In this document: positions 41,749 through 50,965 of the stretch, piece after piece
Position numbering within the stretch: position 1 is the first letter of the stretch
Layout of the letters: every line of letters starts with the position of its first letter
Origin: Bacillus sp. Y1
GTDB lineage: Bacteria > Bacillota > Bacilli > Bacillales > Cytobacillaceae
DNA: 64,000 nt
NCBI RefSeq assembly: GCF_003586445.1
Contig: NZ_CP030028.1
Location: 1,254,501-1,318,500 of the forward strand
Direction: 5' to 3'
Position numbers and translations under genes: made by a program
Notes under the pieces: generated by a model
What the model saw: the letters and a program-made list of their open reading frames with translations, nothing else
Database searches by the model: none
Told to the model about the DNA's origin: nothing

Positions 41749-42456
41749 ATGACACATGATAAACAAGTGGCGCTTGTAACTGGAGGGAATCGAGGAATTG
41801 GGTATGAGCTGGTCAAACAATTGAGTTTGTCTGGTTTTAATGTCATTTTGGCAAGTCGGGATCATGAAATGGGTAATAAGGCTGTGCAAAAACTTAAGGA
41901 GTTAAATCTGGATGTTTCGTGTATTGAGATGGATGTTTCAAATCACGAAAGCATCACCCAAGCTGCAATTACTCTAAATGAGCAATATGGAAGATTAGAT
42001 GTATTAATTAATAATGCAGGCGTGTATTTAGACGAGAATGAAAATTTATTGACTATGGATCCTAGTATTCTCCAGAAAACAATGGAAACTAATTTCTTTG
42101 GTGTCTACCATGTCATGCGTTCCTTTATTCCCTTAATGGAAAAACAAGGATATGGGAGAATTATTAATATTTCCTCAGAATATGGGGCGATAAGCGAAAT
42201 GTCCTCTCCAGGAGTAGGCGCCTATAAGTTGTCCAAATTTGCCTTAAATGGTTTGACAAGATTAGTAGCTGCAGAAACTAAAGGTGATATTAAAATAAAT
42301 GCAGTTGATCCGGGATGGGTAAGCTCAGATATGGGGGGACCATCTGCCCCAAGAACACCAAGGGAAGCAGCCGAGTCTATCCTGTGGTTAGCGACGATTG
42401 GGTCTGAAGGACCAAACGGAGGGTTCTTTAGAGATGGGAAACAAATACCTTGGTAG
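41749..42456 (+). CDS. SDR-family oxidoreductase (carbonyl-reductase-like)
   Basis: A 235-residue short-chain dehydrogenase. T-G-G-N-R-G-I-G is at residues 11-18, N-N-A-G near 89, the catalytic Ser in I-S-S-E-Y near 143 and Tyr/Lys in Y-K-L-S-K near 160. The E-Y-G-A segment after the Ser and the short C-terminus resemble carbonyl reductases. It lies 41 bases after the MFS gene with GGGAGGA upstream and is probably cotranscribed. Confidence 0.87.
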   Translation: MTHDKQVALVTGGNRGIGYELVKQLSLSGFNVILASRDHEMGNKAVQKLKELNLDVSCIEMDVSNHESITQAAITLNEQYGRLDVLINNAGVYLDENENLLTMDPSILQKTMETNFFGVYHVMRSFIPLMEKQGYGRIINISSEYGAISEMSSPGVGAYKLSKFALNGLTRLVAAETKGDIKINAVDPGWVSSDMGGPSAPRTPREAAESILWLATIGSEGPNGGFFRDGKQIPW

Positions 42457-42486
42457 ACGTTAGTAGTTGTGAAAATCCTTTCGAAA

Positions 42487-42521
42487 AAAGCCGAACACCC
42501 AAAAACTTGGGGTTCGGCTTT
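42487..42521. terminator. Bidirectional terminator between the SDR gene and lutC
   Basis: AAAGCCGAAC (42487-42496) pairs with GTTCGGCTTT (42512-42521), and inner CCC pairs with GGG past a bulged A. A- and T-runs on both sides serve both convergent units. Confidence 0.82.
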
Positions 42522-42542
42522 ACTTGTTTTGCTAAAAGTTAT

Positions 42543-43262
42543 TTATAAATCGTCAATAAGGATATAGCTAGCTTTAACGGGGCCATGAACTCCAACTACT
42601 AAATTTAATTCAATATCAGCAGAATTACTTGGGCCAGTAATAAAATTTACACATGAAGCAACTTGCTTACCTTGTTCATGTATGGAACGAAGTTTTTGCG
42701 CAGCTTGCGTCATTCTCGGTACTAGAGTGCTTTTAGGAACTAAAACGATGAGTGTAGCAGGAAGAAAGCTAACGGTCCGCCCCTTATCCTTGTCACTTAG
42801 TAAAACAACCGTACCTGATTCTGCAAGTGTTATTTCACTAATTGTGATTCCTACGTTTGCTTTTTCAGCAAGAGAGATGTTTTCCATTTCTTTTGTGTAA
42901 TCCCATTCATGAATAGAAACTCCTTCGCTCGGCCAAGTTTCATTCATAAGAGGAGAAAGACCCCAATTTGAAAAACGTTCATCCTTCCAAGATACAATGG
43001 GCCCACCGCCATGAACGGCAACCGTTTCTTTAAGTGTATTCTCTAGTTCCTTGAGATTTGTTTCAACGAGAGTAGTATGAATTTTTTCGCATTGTAACCT
43101 CAAAACTTCTACTAAGTCATCAACGGATGCATCCTTTAACACGAGGTGTTGGGGCTGATGCTTCCAGTTACGAACAGGTGCGTTTTGGATACGTCTTTCG
43201 CGACCAAGTGAGGTAGCTATTTGATTTAAAAAAACATCTTTATTTTGTATTGTTCCAGTCAT
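42543..43262 (-). CDS. lutC: L-lactate utilization protein LutC
   Basis: A 239-residue LUD-domain protein, third member of the LutABC complex that oxidises L-lactate to pyruvate. The family block [11 protein letters not shown] near residue 147 and the C-terminal G-V-H-G-P-V/K are present. It overlaps lutB by four bases (ATGA), so the complex subunits are made in step. There is no lactate permease gene in the window. Confidence 0.93.
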   Translation of the reverse strand: MTGTIQNKDVFLNQIATSLGRERRIQNAPVRNWKHQPQHLVLKDASVDDLVEVLRLQCEKIHTTLVETNLKELENTLKETVAVHGGGPIVSWKDERFSNWGLSPLMNETWPSEGVSIHEWDYTKEMENISLAEKANVGITISEITLAESGTVVLLSDKDKGRTVSFLPATLIVLVPKSTLVPRMTQAAQKLRSIHEQGKQVASCVNFITGPSNSADIELNLVVGVHGPVKASYILIDDL

Positions 43263-44689
43263 GATGGTTCTCCACCTTTGTCCCTATTTTTAAACCAATC
43301 TCTAAATCTTTCCTTGTTTGGTGCAGGGAACTCCCGAATTTCTGTCCATGCCTTTAAAGGACCAACCCCTTTAGAGATTTTGTCACCTGAAGTAAAAGGT
43401 AGCATGGCCGTCGGTGCGAACTTAGATCCCAGGTTGTAAAGGGAAGGGGACGCAGCACCCAAACCAAATGCCTTCATAGCTAACTTTTCTGAAATTGGTG
43501 CTTTGCCTTCTTTTTCAACAATTGTTTGTCTATGCTTATGCAACAGCTCGTGTAAAGGTATTTTTACTGGGCAAACCTCAGTACATGCTCCACAAAGTGT
43601 TGATGCGTATGGTAATTCTTTATAATCATCGTACCCGCCTAATAAAGGGGATAATACAGCACCAATTGGTCCCGAATAGATGGATCCATATGAATGGCCA
43701 CCAACATGTCGATAGACAGGACATACATTTATGCAAGCTGCACAGCGAATACATTGAAGGATCGATTGAAATTCACCACCGAGTATACTAGAGCGGCCAT
43801 TATCTACGATAACGAGATGGAAGTCTTCGGGACCATCAACATCATGTTCTTCACGAGGGCCAGTTAACACAGTAATGTAGCTAGTCAGTTTCTGACCAAC
43901 CGCACTTCTAGTAAGAAGACTAACCAGAACTTCCATTTCTTCAAAGGTCGGAACAAGTCTTTCCATCCCCATAACGGTAATTTGCGTTTTCGGAAGGGAA
44001 GTGACAAGATCCGCATTGCCTTCATTCGTGACTAGACTGATTGATCCTGATTCTGCAACGGCAAAATTACAACCAGTAATTCCTACATCAGCTGTTAAAT
44101 ATTCTTGACGAAGCATTTCTCTAGCGTGCCAGGCGAGTTCTTCTGGTTTTTCAGTCTTTTTATAGCCCAGCTTTTCCGAAAACACGTCACGTATTTGCTC
44201 TTTGTTTTTATGAAGAGCGGGAACAACGATATGAGAAGGAGGGTCATGGTCATCAACCTGCAAAATATACTCTCCAAGGTCGGTTTCGATTACCTCACAA
44301 CCCGCATCTTCAAGACACTGGTTAAGGTGAATCTCCTCCGTAACCATCGATTTAGCTTTCACCACTTTTTTGGCGTTCTTTTCTTTAATAACTCCACTGA
44401 TATATTCATTGGCTTGTTCAGCTGTTTGGGCGAAAAATACGTGGCCGCCTCGCTTAGCAACATTTTCACTAAGCTGTTCTAAATAATAGTCAAGATGGTC
44501 AAGTACATGCTTTCTAATTTCCTCACCGTGGTTACGCCATTCTTCCCAGTTTCCTAGTTCGATTGTTGCGTCTAATCTGCGTGTACCCATTCTTTCCTGA
44601 GCTCCAACTACTGCTCCTCGCATGAATGAGTCTTGAATTCCTTTATCCACTCGCTCTTTAAAGTCAGTTGTGCTAATTTTCATTGACAT
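43259..44689 (-). CDS. lutB: L-lactate utilization iron-sulfur protein LutB
   Basis: A 476-residue iron-sulfur subunit of LutABC. An N-terminal LUD domain (A-V-A-E-S-G-S-I near residue 208) is followed by two ferredoxin-type clusters, C-I-R-C-A-A-C-x3-C-P near 308 and C-G-A-C-x3-C-P near 359. Electrons from lactate pass through these clusters. I chose the ATG at 44689, which follows GGGGAGGG; an in-frame codon at 44707 is less likely. Confidence 0.94.
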   Translation of the reverse strand: MSMKISTTDFKERVDKGIQDSFMRGAVVGAQERMGTRRLDATIELGNWEEWRNHGEEIRKHVLDHLDYYLEQLSENVAKRGGHVFFAQTAEQANEYISGVIKEKNAKKVVKAKSMVTEEIHLNQCLEDAGCEVIETDLGEYILQVDDHDPPSHIVVPALHKNKEQIRDVFSEKLGYKKTEKPEELAWHAREMLRQEYLTADVGITGCNFAVAESGSISLVTNEGNADLVTSLPKTQITVMGMERLVPTFEEMEVLVSLLTRSAVGQKLTSYITVLTGPREEHDVDGPEDFHLVIVDNGRSSILGGEFQSILQCIRCAACINVCPVYRHVGGHSYGSIYSGPIGAVLSPLLGGYDDYKELPYASTLCGACTEVCPVKIPLHELLHKHRQTIVEKEGKAPISEKLAMKAFGLGAASPSLYNLGSKFAPTAMLPFTSGDKISKGVGPLKAWTEIREFPAPNKERFRDWFKNRDKGGEPS

Positions 44690-44723
44690 CTGTTTATCCC
44701 TCCCCAAGGTTCCTTGTTCACCA

Positions 44724-45440
44724 TTAGCGACTATTTAATATTTCGGCTATATGTAACACCTTAATTGGTTTTAAATTCCGTTCAATACGCCCGCCAATGT
44801 TCATTAAACAACCAGCGTCAGCACCAATTAAATAATCTGCTCCGGTTTCTTCCACATGAGCTACTTTTTCATCGACCATTTGTTCAGAGATTTGTGCCAT
44901 TTTTACAGAAAATGTTCCGCCAAATCCACAGCATTGCTCTTTTCCTGGTAACTCAGTAAACTCTAGATCTCTCACATTTGATAGAAGGACTATCGGAGCT
45001 TTTTTTACACCTAGTAATCTAGTCATATGGCAAGAAGTATGGTAAGTAACTTTTCCTTTAAAGCGAGCACCAACATCTTCTATTTTCAATACATCAACAA
45101 TAAATTGAGTTAATTCATATGATTTGGAAGCGAGTTCCTTTGCTTTTGGGCCCCAAACCGGATCATCTTTGAAAATATGCTCATACTCATGAAACATGGC
45201 AACGCAGGAGCCAGAAGGTGAAACGATATATTCAGCATGTGAAAACGTGTTAATCATTGTCTTCATTGCTTCCTTCGATTCTTTTACATATCCGCTATTA
45301 TAGGAGGGCTGACCACAGCAAACTTGAGCAGTTGGGAAATCAATTTCACAGCCTAAATGCTCAAGCAATTCAACCGTTGCTTTTCCTACATTGCTTTGAA
45401 ACATATCAACAAGGCATGTGGCAAAAAGGGTAACTTTCAT
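44724..45440 (-). CDS. lutA: L-lactate utilization protein LutA
   Basis: A 238-residue protein with two cysteine-rich CCG domains (V-C-C-G-Q-P near residue 39 and C-C-G-F-G-G near 166), as in LutA/GlcF-type subunits that handle electron transfer. It opens the lutABC operon. An AGGAGATAA site precedes its ATG, and a perfect operator palindrome lies 31 bases upstream of the start. Confidence 0.94.
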   Translation of the reverse strand: MKVTLFATCLVDMFQSNVGKATVELLEHLGCEIDFPTAQVCCGQPSYNSGYVKESKEAMKTMINTFSHAEYIVSPSGSCVAMFHEYEHIFKDDPVWGPKAKELASKSYELTQFIVDVLKIEDVGARFKGKVTYHTSCHMTRLLGVKKAPIVLLSNVRDLEFTELPGKEQCCGFGGTFSVKMAQISEQMVDEKVAHVEETGADYLIGADAGCLMNIGGRIERNLKPIKVLHIAEILNSR

Positions 45441-45470
45441 GATTGTTTATCTCCTATTCTTTTTAAAAAT

Positions 45471-45489
45471 CAGGTCATCTGATGACCTG
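45471..45489. promoter_or_regulatory. LutR-type operator upstream of lutA
   Basis: CAGGTCATC and GATGACCTG form a perfect 9+1+9 palindrome. The core TCATC-N-GATGA is the pattern I recall for LutR of B. subtilis. Its position just before lutA suits repression in the absence of lactate. Confidence 0.75.
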
Positions 45490-45563
45490 TTCAAAATAGA
45501 TTAATTAATAACAATAATACTATATTTATAGTATTTCTTGAAAGGGATTACACGAAATTTTCT

Positions 45564-45602
45564 AAAAAAATGCACTTCATTCATTTTTTTAATAGAAGTG
45601 CA
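45564..45602 (-). terminator. Intrinsic terminator of the lutR gene
   Basis: On the minus strand TGCACTTC (45602-45595) pairs with GAAGTGCA (45578-45571) and is followed by a run of seven T residues. It separates lutR from lutA. Confidence 0.8.
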
Positions 45603-45608
45603 TGAAGA

Positions 45609-46319
45609 TTATTTTAAGTATTTATAAAGAACACTTTCTACATTTTCAAGATGATCAAGCATAAGTGCACGTGCTTTTTCTCCTTCTTGTTCTTTTATGG
45701 CTAAATAAATTTTGCGATGTTCTTCATATAGACGGTCAACAGTGATTTGTTCAGAAAAGAGCCAAAGACGACGTGTTTCCTTAATGGTTTCACCAATAAG
45801 TCCTGATACGTGGTTCATTAAATTTACAAGTAAAGGATTTTGAGTTGCTTCGGCTATGGACATATGAAAGGCAAGATCTGCTTTTTCGTTAAGCTCTTCA
45901 TTGCCGCTAGCGAGCTGCATTTCTTTAAGAGCGGCTTCGATGGTTTGCAGATGTTCCTCTGTTCTTTTTTGGGAAGCTGTGTAACATGTTCCTGCTTCTA
46001 AAATTTTTCGGACCTCGAGTAAATTTTGAGTATCCTGTAAGTTCATTAATATAGCGGTAGAGAGGGGAAGACTTACTTGTTCCGATTCAAACTCCTTTAC
46101 ATATGTTCCTTCGCCTTGTCGAATTTCTATTAATCCCATAGCACGTAAAGCGGTTAATGCTTCTCTAATTGTTGAGCGTCCAACCTGAAAGTTTTCGGCT
46201 AATTGCTGGACGGAATCAAGCTTATCGCCAGGCTTAAATTGCCCTGCCTTAATCATATCGTGTATGGCATCGGCAACTTCTTCATAAATTTTTTTCGGTT
46301 TTATCTTTTTGTAATTCAA
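45609..46319 (-). CDS. lutR: GntR/FadR-family regulator of the lut operon
   Basis: A 236-residue regulator with an N-terminal GntR winged helix (F-Q-V-G-R-S-T-I-R-E-A-L-T-A-L near residue 45) and a C-terminal all-helical FCD effector domain. It lies just upstream of lutABC on the same strand and should bind the palindrome at 45471. The start is probably a TTG at 46319, seven bases after GGAGG; the longer in-frame TTG at 46334 has no RBS. Confidence 0.85.
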   Translation of the reverse strand: MNYKKIKPKKIYEEVADAIHDMIKAGQFKPGDKLDSVQQLAENFQVGRSTIREALTALRAMGLIEIRQGEGTYVKEFESEQVSLPLSTAILMNLQDTQNLLEVRKILEAGTCYTASQKRTEEHLQTIEAALKEMQLASGNEELNEKADLAFHMSIAEATQNPLLVNLMNHVSGLIGETIKETRRLWLFSEQITVDRLYEEHRKIYLAIKEQEGEKARALMLDHLENVESVLYKYLK

Positions 46320-46404
46320 AGGAAGAGCCTCCAAAACATGTTCTTATATTTAGTATACAACTTTTTGATATTAAAAAAGGATACATAATGTAAGACATAT
46401 GAAA

Positions 46405-46434
46405 AAAATCTGCCGGAGTTGTCGGCAGATTTTA
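46405..46434 (-). terminator. Intrinsic terminator of the yajQ gene
   Basis: An 11-bp stem (46405-46415 with 46423-46433) is followed on the minus strand by a run of seven T residues. Confidence 0.83.
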
Positions 46435-46439
46435 TTATA

Positions 46440-46931
46440 CTAGCGATAGTTTGTAAATTGTACTTCTACTGTTAGGTCTGCTTCTTTTACAAGAGCAATA
46501 ATCTTTTGAAGATCATCACGATTCTTACCAGTGACGCGAACTTGATCATCTTGAACTTGGCTTTTTACCTTTACGCCACTATTTTTTATAATCGTATTAA
46601 TTTTTTTGGCATTTTCTTTATCAATTCCTTGAACGAGCTTCGCACGTTGTCTGACTGTTCCGCCAGAAGCCCCTTCCAGCTTCCCATAATCGAGATTACC
46701 GATTGGAACTCCACGTTTGATTAATTTACTTAGAAGCACATCTTTGAGTTGATCTAGCTTATACTCGTCATCTGAAATAAGTACTAATTCTTCCTTATCC
46801 AGTGATACTTCACTCTTACTACCCTTAAAATCATAGCGAGTAGAAATTTCTTTCATCGTTTGTGTAATGGCATTTGTTACTTCTGAAAAATCAACTTTTG
46901 ATACAATATCGAATGAACTTTCTTTAGACAT
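46440..46931 (-). CDS. yajQ: YajQ/YitK family nucleotide-binding protein (DUF520)
   Basis: A 163-residue cytoplasmic protein of the YajQ (UPF0234) family: [10 protein letters not shown] at the N-terminus, R-Y-D-F-K-G-S near residue 33 and [11 protein letters not shown] near 132. Relatives bind nucleotides, and some bind cyclic di-GMP. In B. subtilis the equivalent yitK lies beside yitL, as here. The cellular role is not well defined. Confidence 0.92.
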   Translation of the reverse strand: MSKESSFDIVSKVDFSEVTNAITQTMKEISTRYDFKGSKSEVSLDKEELVLISDDEYKLDQLKDVLLSKLIKRGVPIGNLDYGKLEGASGGTVRQRAKLVQGIDKENAKKINTIIKNSGVKVKSQVQDDQVRVTGKNRDDLQKIIALVKEADLTVEVQFTNYR

Positions 46932-47092
46932 ATGAGCCTCCTACAATCAAAAAATTTTTATGTATCTTTTATTCAGTTTCCCTTTATGGGTTCATTATAG
47001 TAAAATATAGCAGTTCAAACAACTTTCTCGCCGTTTTATAAACGATAGATAAGGTTAATGTATAGATATAGATAAATTTTAGGAGGTAGTGT

Positions 47093-47977
47093 ATGTCACT
47101 AACTGATTACATTGGACAGGTCACAACCCTGACGGTAGCAAGGCAGGCTGCGTTTGGCTACTTTTTAACTAATGGGGAAGAAGACGTTCTTTTACATGAA
47201 AATGAAATGGTTGAAAATGCGGAATTATCGGAGGACCAAGAAATTGAGGTTTTCCTTTATATCGACTCTCGTGATCGTATTACAGCAACCACTTACATAC
47301 CAGAAGTTCAAGTCGGCAAGTATGGCTGGGCGAAGGTGGTCGAAGTTAAGCCTGGAATTGGTGTGTTTCTTGATATTGGTATAAAAAAGGATGTGTTACT
47401 AGGAGAAGAGGACCTTCCTGTACATACATCTGTTTGGCCAAATGTGGATGATCTTTTATACATCTCACTTCGTGTAAATAAAAATAACCGAATTTATGTA
47501 AAAGCTGCGACTGATCCTATTATTACAGATATAAGTATTAAAGCTACATCAAAGGACTTTAATAAAAATATACAAGGACATGTCTACAGAACAGCAAAGG
47601 TTGGCACTTGGGTATATACGGTTGAAGGGTTTAAAGGCTTTGTTCATGAGTCGCAGCGGAAAGTGGAGCCTAGACTAGGTGAAAAAGTAGAAGGTCGAAT
47701 CATTGATGTAAAAGAAGATGGAACCGTTAATATCTCTTTAATTCCTCGTAAACAGGAAGCACTCGACGAGGATGCAAATAAGATTTATGAGTATCTCCTA
47801 CTAAGAAATGGGGCAATGCCTTATAGTGATAAAAGCATGCCAGAGGACATTCTAGAACGATTTGGATTAAGTAAAGCTGCTTTTAAGCGTGCATTAGGAA
47901 AATTGATGAAGAATGGGTTAGTTTATCAAGAGGATTTTTGGACATATAAAAAAGAAGAGAAAAATGACGTGGAGTAA
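47093..47977 (+). CDS. cvfB: S1-domain RNA-binding protein CvfB/YitL
   Basis: A 294-residue protein with three S1-type RNA-binding repeats (roughly residues 5-65, 70-135 and 150-220) and a C-terminal winged helix (about 228-285). This is the layout of CvfB, linked to virulence gene expression in Staphylococcus aureus; B. subtilis YitL is the equivalent. AGGAGGTAG precedes the ATG. It is divergent from yajQ. Confidence 0.9.
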   Translation: MSLTDYIGQVTTLTVARQAAFGYFLTNGEEDVLLHENEMVENAELSEDQEIEVFLYIDSRDRITATTYIPEVQVGKYGWAKVVEVKPGIGVFLDIGIKKDVLLGEEDLPVHTSVWPNVDDLLYISLRVNKNNRIYVKAATDPIITDISIKATSKDFNKNIQGHVYRTAKVGTWVYTVEGFKGFVHESQRKVEPRLGEKVEGRIIDVKEDGTVNISLIPRKQEALDEDANKIYEYLLLRNGAMPYSDKSMPEDILERFGLSKAAFKRALGKLMKNGLVYQEDFWTYKKEEKNDVE

Positions 47978-47990
47978 CCACGTCATTTTT
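47961..47990 (+). terminator. Terminator overlapping the end of cvfB
   Basis: A perfect 12-bp stem (47961-47972 with 47978-47989) spans the stop codon and is followed by T residues. On the other strand it can also end the convergent small gene. Confidence 0.82.
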
Positions 47991-47994
47991 CTAT

Positions 47995-48126
47995 TTACAA
48001 ATGATCTGTCTTCTTAGAAAATGATTTTTTTCCTGCTGTTCTGTTCTTTTCTTCTAACATTTTTTTCTCATGTCTGAGAGCATTTTTGTCTTGTGCTTTT
48101 TTATCATTATCTGAAGTATGTGGCAT
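47995..48126 (-). CDS. DUF3941-like small protein
   Basis: A 43-residue, highly charged protein beginning M-P-H-T-S-D-N-D-K-K and ending S-K-K-T-D-H-L, the pattern I recall for the DUF3941 family of Bacillus. It has no hydrophobic segment and looks largely disordered. AAAGGGGA lies six bases before the ATG, and the gene fits exactly between two terminators. Function is unknown. Confidence 0.7.
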   Translation of the reverse strand: MPHTSDNDKKAQDKNALRHEKKMLEEKNRTAGKKSFSKKTDHL

Positions 48127-48211
48127 AATAATCCCCTTTCCTAGATAAAACAATCTACCTCATAATACAAGGCTTCTTTTAGTTTCTGTTGGAAAAAGAG
48201 AAGTATGCAAG

Positions 48212-49072
48212 TTACGAATGAAGCTTATTTAGAAAGAATATGGCAATCGTTCCTGGCCCTGTATGTGACCCAATTGCAGCCCCAATATCTGAGATATAAA
48301 CATCTTGAGGTGAGAATTCGTCAATTATCATGGTTCTCATTTCTTCCACGGTTGTTTTGTCATCGGCATGACTAATTCCAATAACTTGTTTATCTAAAGA
48401 CACTCCTCGTTCTTTCATAACTTCAATGATTCGACGCATTAATTTTTTCTTTCCTCGTATTTTCTCAATAGGTACGAGTTTCCCATCTTCCACATTTAAG
48501 AGCGGTTTAATATTTAACAGACCTCCAACGAAAGCAGAAGCCTTAGAAACCCTTCCGCCTTTAGCTAAATGGTCAAGATCATCAACTGAAAAAAGATGCT
48601 CCATATGCTTACATAGAAATTCTGAAGACGCAATGACTTGTTCCTTAGTAGCACCATTTTTTAGGAGTTTCGCTGCCTCCATAACAACCAATCCACATCC
48701 AAGTGACGCACATTTTGTATCAATAATAGTCAAGTCCAGATCAGGATATTGTTCTTTCACTTGGTCACGTATCATCACTGCTGTTGAATAGGTTCCTGAT
48801 AATTCGGAAGAAAAAGCGATGTATAGACCAGATTCTTTGTTGATGGCTAGCTCGGTAAAGTGTTTTTCAAATACAGATGGAGACACTTGAGATGTTTTGG
48901 GTATATCTCCGTTTCGAATGGACTCGTAAACCGTTTCGGGATTAATCGTTAGTAAATCTTCGAACTCCTGCTCCTTTACATGTACCTTTAACGGTAACAT
49001 GGTTACATTATGTTCAGCAAAAAAGTTAAGCGGCAAATCGCTAGCAGAATCAGCCATTAATTTAATCGACAT
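48212..49072 (-). CDS. yitS: DegV-family fatty-acid-binding protein (YitS-like)
   Basis: A 286-residue DegV-fold protein. M-A-D-S-A-S-D-L-P near residue 5, S-S-E-L-S-G-T-Y near 92, H-L-A-K-G-G-R near 172 and H-T-G-P-G-T near 270 are the conserved lipid-binding blocks. In Firmicutes DegV proteins (FakB) bind fatty acids for phosphorylation by FakA. Position before yitT matches YitS. I chose the ATG at 49072 (GGAGTG upstream). Confidence 0.9.
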   Translation of the reverse strand: MSIKLMADSASDLPLNFFAEHNVTMLPLKVHVKEQEFEDLLTINPETVYESIRNGDIPKTSQVSPSVFEKHFTELAINKESGLYIAFSSELSGTYSTAVMIRDQVKEQYPDLDLTIIDTKCASLGCGLVVMEAAKLLKNGATKEQVIASSEFLCKHMEHLFSVDDLDHLAKGGRVSKASAFVGGLLNIKPLLNVEDGKLVPIEKIRGKKKLMRRIIEVMKERGVSLDKQVIGISHADDKTTVEEMRTMIIDEFSPQDVYISDIGAAIGSHTGPGTIAIFFLNKLHS

Positions 49073-49193
49073 GCCTATCACACTCCAATAACTATGTAAT
49101 CTTATCTTTAGTTTAAAGAAATTATAGTTGAATTACAATTAAATGCGGGGGAGTTTGCTCATAATAGGGAAAATAGAGTTTTCGAGGAGGGGA

Positions 49194-50030
49194 ATGTCAT
49201 TGATTTATCTGCATACGAAAAAAATAATCATTGTGACCATCGGAGCTATATTAAATGCAGTGGCAATGAATTTTTTCTTAATCCCGGCTAATGTATACTC
49301 CAGTGGTTTCGTGGGAGTAGCACAGCTAATATCAAGTGTCTTTGGAAATTTCATGACAACTGGGGTTTGGTTATTTATTCTTAATCTTCCTGTAACCATT
49401 TTAGCTTGGAAAAAGGTAGGTCGATCGTTCACCATCTACAGTTTTATTAGTGTATTTCTAATGTCTTTTTTCTTAGAAATTGTCCCAATCATCAATGTTT
49501 CTAAAGATATTTTACTAAATGCGGTTTTTGGAGGAGTTATTGCGGCTATTGGAACAGGGATTACCTTAAAGTGGGGAGCGTCTACAGGAGGAATGGATAT
49601 AGTCGCGATGGTTTTATCGAGAATGAAGGATAAGCCCGTTGGAACGTATTTCTTTATTTTAAATGGCGCAATCATTGTAACCGCAGGTTTTTTATATGGA
49701 TGGGAAAAGGCCTTATACACGCTAGTCACTTTATATGTTTCTACAAGGGTGATAGATACCATTCACACTCGTCATGAAAAGCTGACAGCCATGATTATAA
49801 CTAAAAAGTCGGATGAAATGAAACATGCCATTCATTCAAAGCTTGTTCGAGGGATTACAACTGTACCTGCAAAGGGTGCATTTACAAACGAAAATAAAGA
49901 AATGCTAATAACAGTTATTACTCGTTATGAATTATTTGATCTCGAACGAATCATTAAGTCAGTTGATCCCAATGCATTTACTAATATTGTTCAAACAGCA
50001 GGGATCTTTGGTTTCTTTCGAAAAGAATAA
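49194..50030 (+). CDS. yitT: YitT-family membrane protein (DUF161/DUF2179)
   Basis: A 278-residue protein with five or six membrane segments in the first 190 residues (DUF161: F-L-I-P-A-N-V-Y-S-S-G-F-V-G near 25 and W-G-A-S-T-G-G-M-D near 126) and a cytosolic DUF2179 domain at the C-terminus (G-I-T-T-V-P-A-K-G-A-F near 220). The transported substrate, if any, is unknown. The start is the ATG at 49194 or the TTG at 49200; the RBS GAGGAGGGG suits the latter better by spacing. Confidence 0.87.
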   Translation: MSLIYLHTKKIIIVTIGAILNAVAMNFFLIPANVYSSGFVGVAQLISSVFGNFMTTGVWLFILNLPVTILAWKKVGRSFTIYSFISVFLMSFFLEIVPIINVSKDILLNAVFGGVIAAIGTGITLKWGASTGGMDIVAMVLSRMKDKPVGTYFFILNGAIIVTAGFLYGWEKALYTLVTLYVSTRVIDTIHTRHEKLTAMIITKKSDEMKHAIHSKLVRGITTVPAKGAFTNENKEMLITVITRYELFDLERIIKSVDPNAFTNIVQTAGIFGFFRKE

Positions 50031-50047
50031 CTACAGGAGGGAAAATC

Positions 50048-50419
50048 ATGAAAAAATTGCTTTTTATGCTCACCATCATGTTTATGCTCATTCCAACAAA
50101 TGGCTATGCAAAAGAAGAATCTGCTTTTAAAAATATTATCGTAGATGGGGGGAGTGGAAATTACAAAGTACGAGGGGATGCTCATATTGGAAAAGATTAT
50201 TTTTATTATTCCGTAGAAGACGGACATACACAATTTATCAATGAAACAAAAGTTCAAACAGGAAAAGCCTTTGGTGATGCGTATCCTTTTGTTATTACGG
50301 TCTCGATCCCCAAGGAGAAACTTCCAAAAAATGGTACCTTGATTATGAATTTGTTTACGAAATCCGAAAAGGGTGAAATCCAACAATCCCACCCAGTGGT
50401 TCTAGAAGTGTTTGAATAA
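50048..50419 (+). CDS. Secreted Gmad2-like immunoglobulin-fold protein
   Basis: A 123-residue protein with a signal peptide (residues 1-21, cleavage after G-Y-A) and a single beta-rich domain resembling Gmad2, the domain found in spore-germination GerMN-type proteins: V-R-G-D-A-H-I near 42, V-E-D-G-H near 56 and L-E-V-F-E at the end. It has no lipobox, so it is probably released or wall-associated. It starts 17 bases after yitT with AGGAGGG upstream. The domain call is from pattern only. Confidence 0.6.
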   Translation: MKKLLFMLTIMFMLIPTNGYAKEESAFKNIIVDGGSGNYKVRGDAHIGKDYFYYSVEDGHTQFINETKVQTGKAFGDAYPFVITVSIPKEKLPKNGTLIMNLFTKSEKGEIQQSHPVVLEVFE

Positions 50420-50432
50420 ATTTATGACATTA

Positions 50433-50675
50433 ATGACGCGAGAGCATAGTAAAGTAAATGGGTTCACGTCATAAGAAGAAGTTTATGACGCGAGAGCATG
50501 GAAAAGTAGACGGATTCGAGTCATAATTAAGAAGATAATGACGCGAGAGCATAGAAAAGTAAATGGGTTCGCGTCATAAGAAGAAGTTAATGACGCGGGA
50601 GCATGGAAAAGTAGACGGGTTCAAGTCATAAGAAAAGTTTTACGACGCAACGCCATGAAAAGAAGAGAAGTTATA
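50433..50675. repeat. Tandem hairpin repeats, four copies plus a degenerate fifth
   Basis: Four 40-base units start at 50433, 50485, 50538 and 50590, a 52-53-base period. Each begins ATGACGCG(A/G) and ends in a (C/A/G)GTCAT-type arm, giving an imperfect hairpin; unit 3 has a perfect nine-base stem. Units 1 and 3 share one centre (AGTAAATGGGTTC) and units 2 and 4 another (AGTAGACGG), so the array looks like a duplicated 105-base dimer. A decayed fifth unit starts near 50642. The 366-base gap (50420-50785) holds only these repeats and a terminator. Confidence 0.85.
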
Positions 50676-50747
50676 AGAAGTAGTTTAAGGAATCAGAGAG
50701 AGTAAGAAATAGTTGAAGTCATTACATTCGACTACGCGAAGGGTTAC

Positions 50748-50787
50748 AAAAAAGGAAGGCTGACGAACTCGTCAGCCTTCCTTTTTT
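50748..50787. terminator. Bidirectional terminator after the repeat array
   Basis: An 11-bp GC-rich stem (GGAAGGCTGAC with GTCAGCCTTCC) is flanked by A- and T-runs. It can end both the yitT unit and the convergent DUF3813 gene. Confidence 0.85.
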
Positions 50788-50965
50788 ATATATCTAGCTC
50801 GTTTTGCATTTCTCGCAGCTGCGCTTGTTCAGCTACAGTGGAGTTAGCATATGCAGAAGATAAAGCATTTTTGGCTCTTGATATCGCTTCATACTGGCCG
50901 CTGCCCGTTGCGTTTTTGGCAAGGTCAACTGCTTTTCTGGCTTCGATAAATAGTCTGTTCCCCAT
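50786..50965 (-). CDS. DUF3813-like small protein
   Basis: A 59-residue helical protein, M-G-N-R-L-F-I-E-A-R-K-A-V at the start and T-V-A-E-Q-A-Q-L-R-E-M-Q near the end, the pattern of DUF3813. It has no membrane segment. Its start overlaps the upstream stop (TAATG), so it is coupled to the preceding small gene. Function is unknown. Confidence 0.75.
   Translation of the reverse strand: MGNRLFIEARKAVDLAKNATGSGQYEAISRAKNALSSAYANSTVAEQAQLREMQNELDI

Noticed and set aside
44105..44482. 125-codon open frame on the plus strand inside lutB
   Set aside because: It is the reverse strand of a strongly conserved iron-sulfur protein gene and has no family resemblance.
50433..50675. CRISPR array
   Set aside because: The spacers of 12-13 bases are nearly identical between units, the units are self-complementary and divergent, and no cas genes are present.
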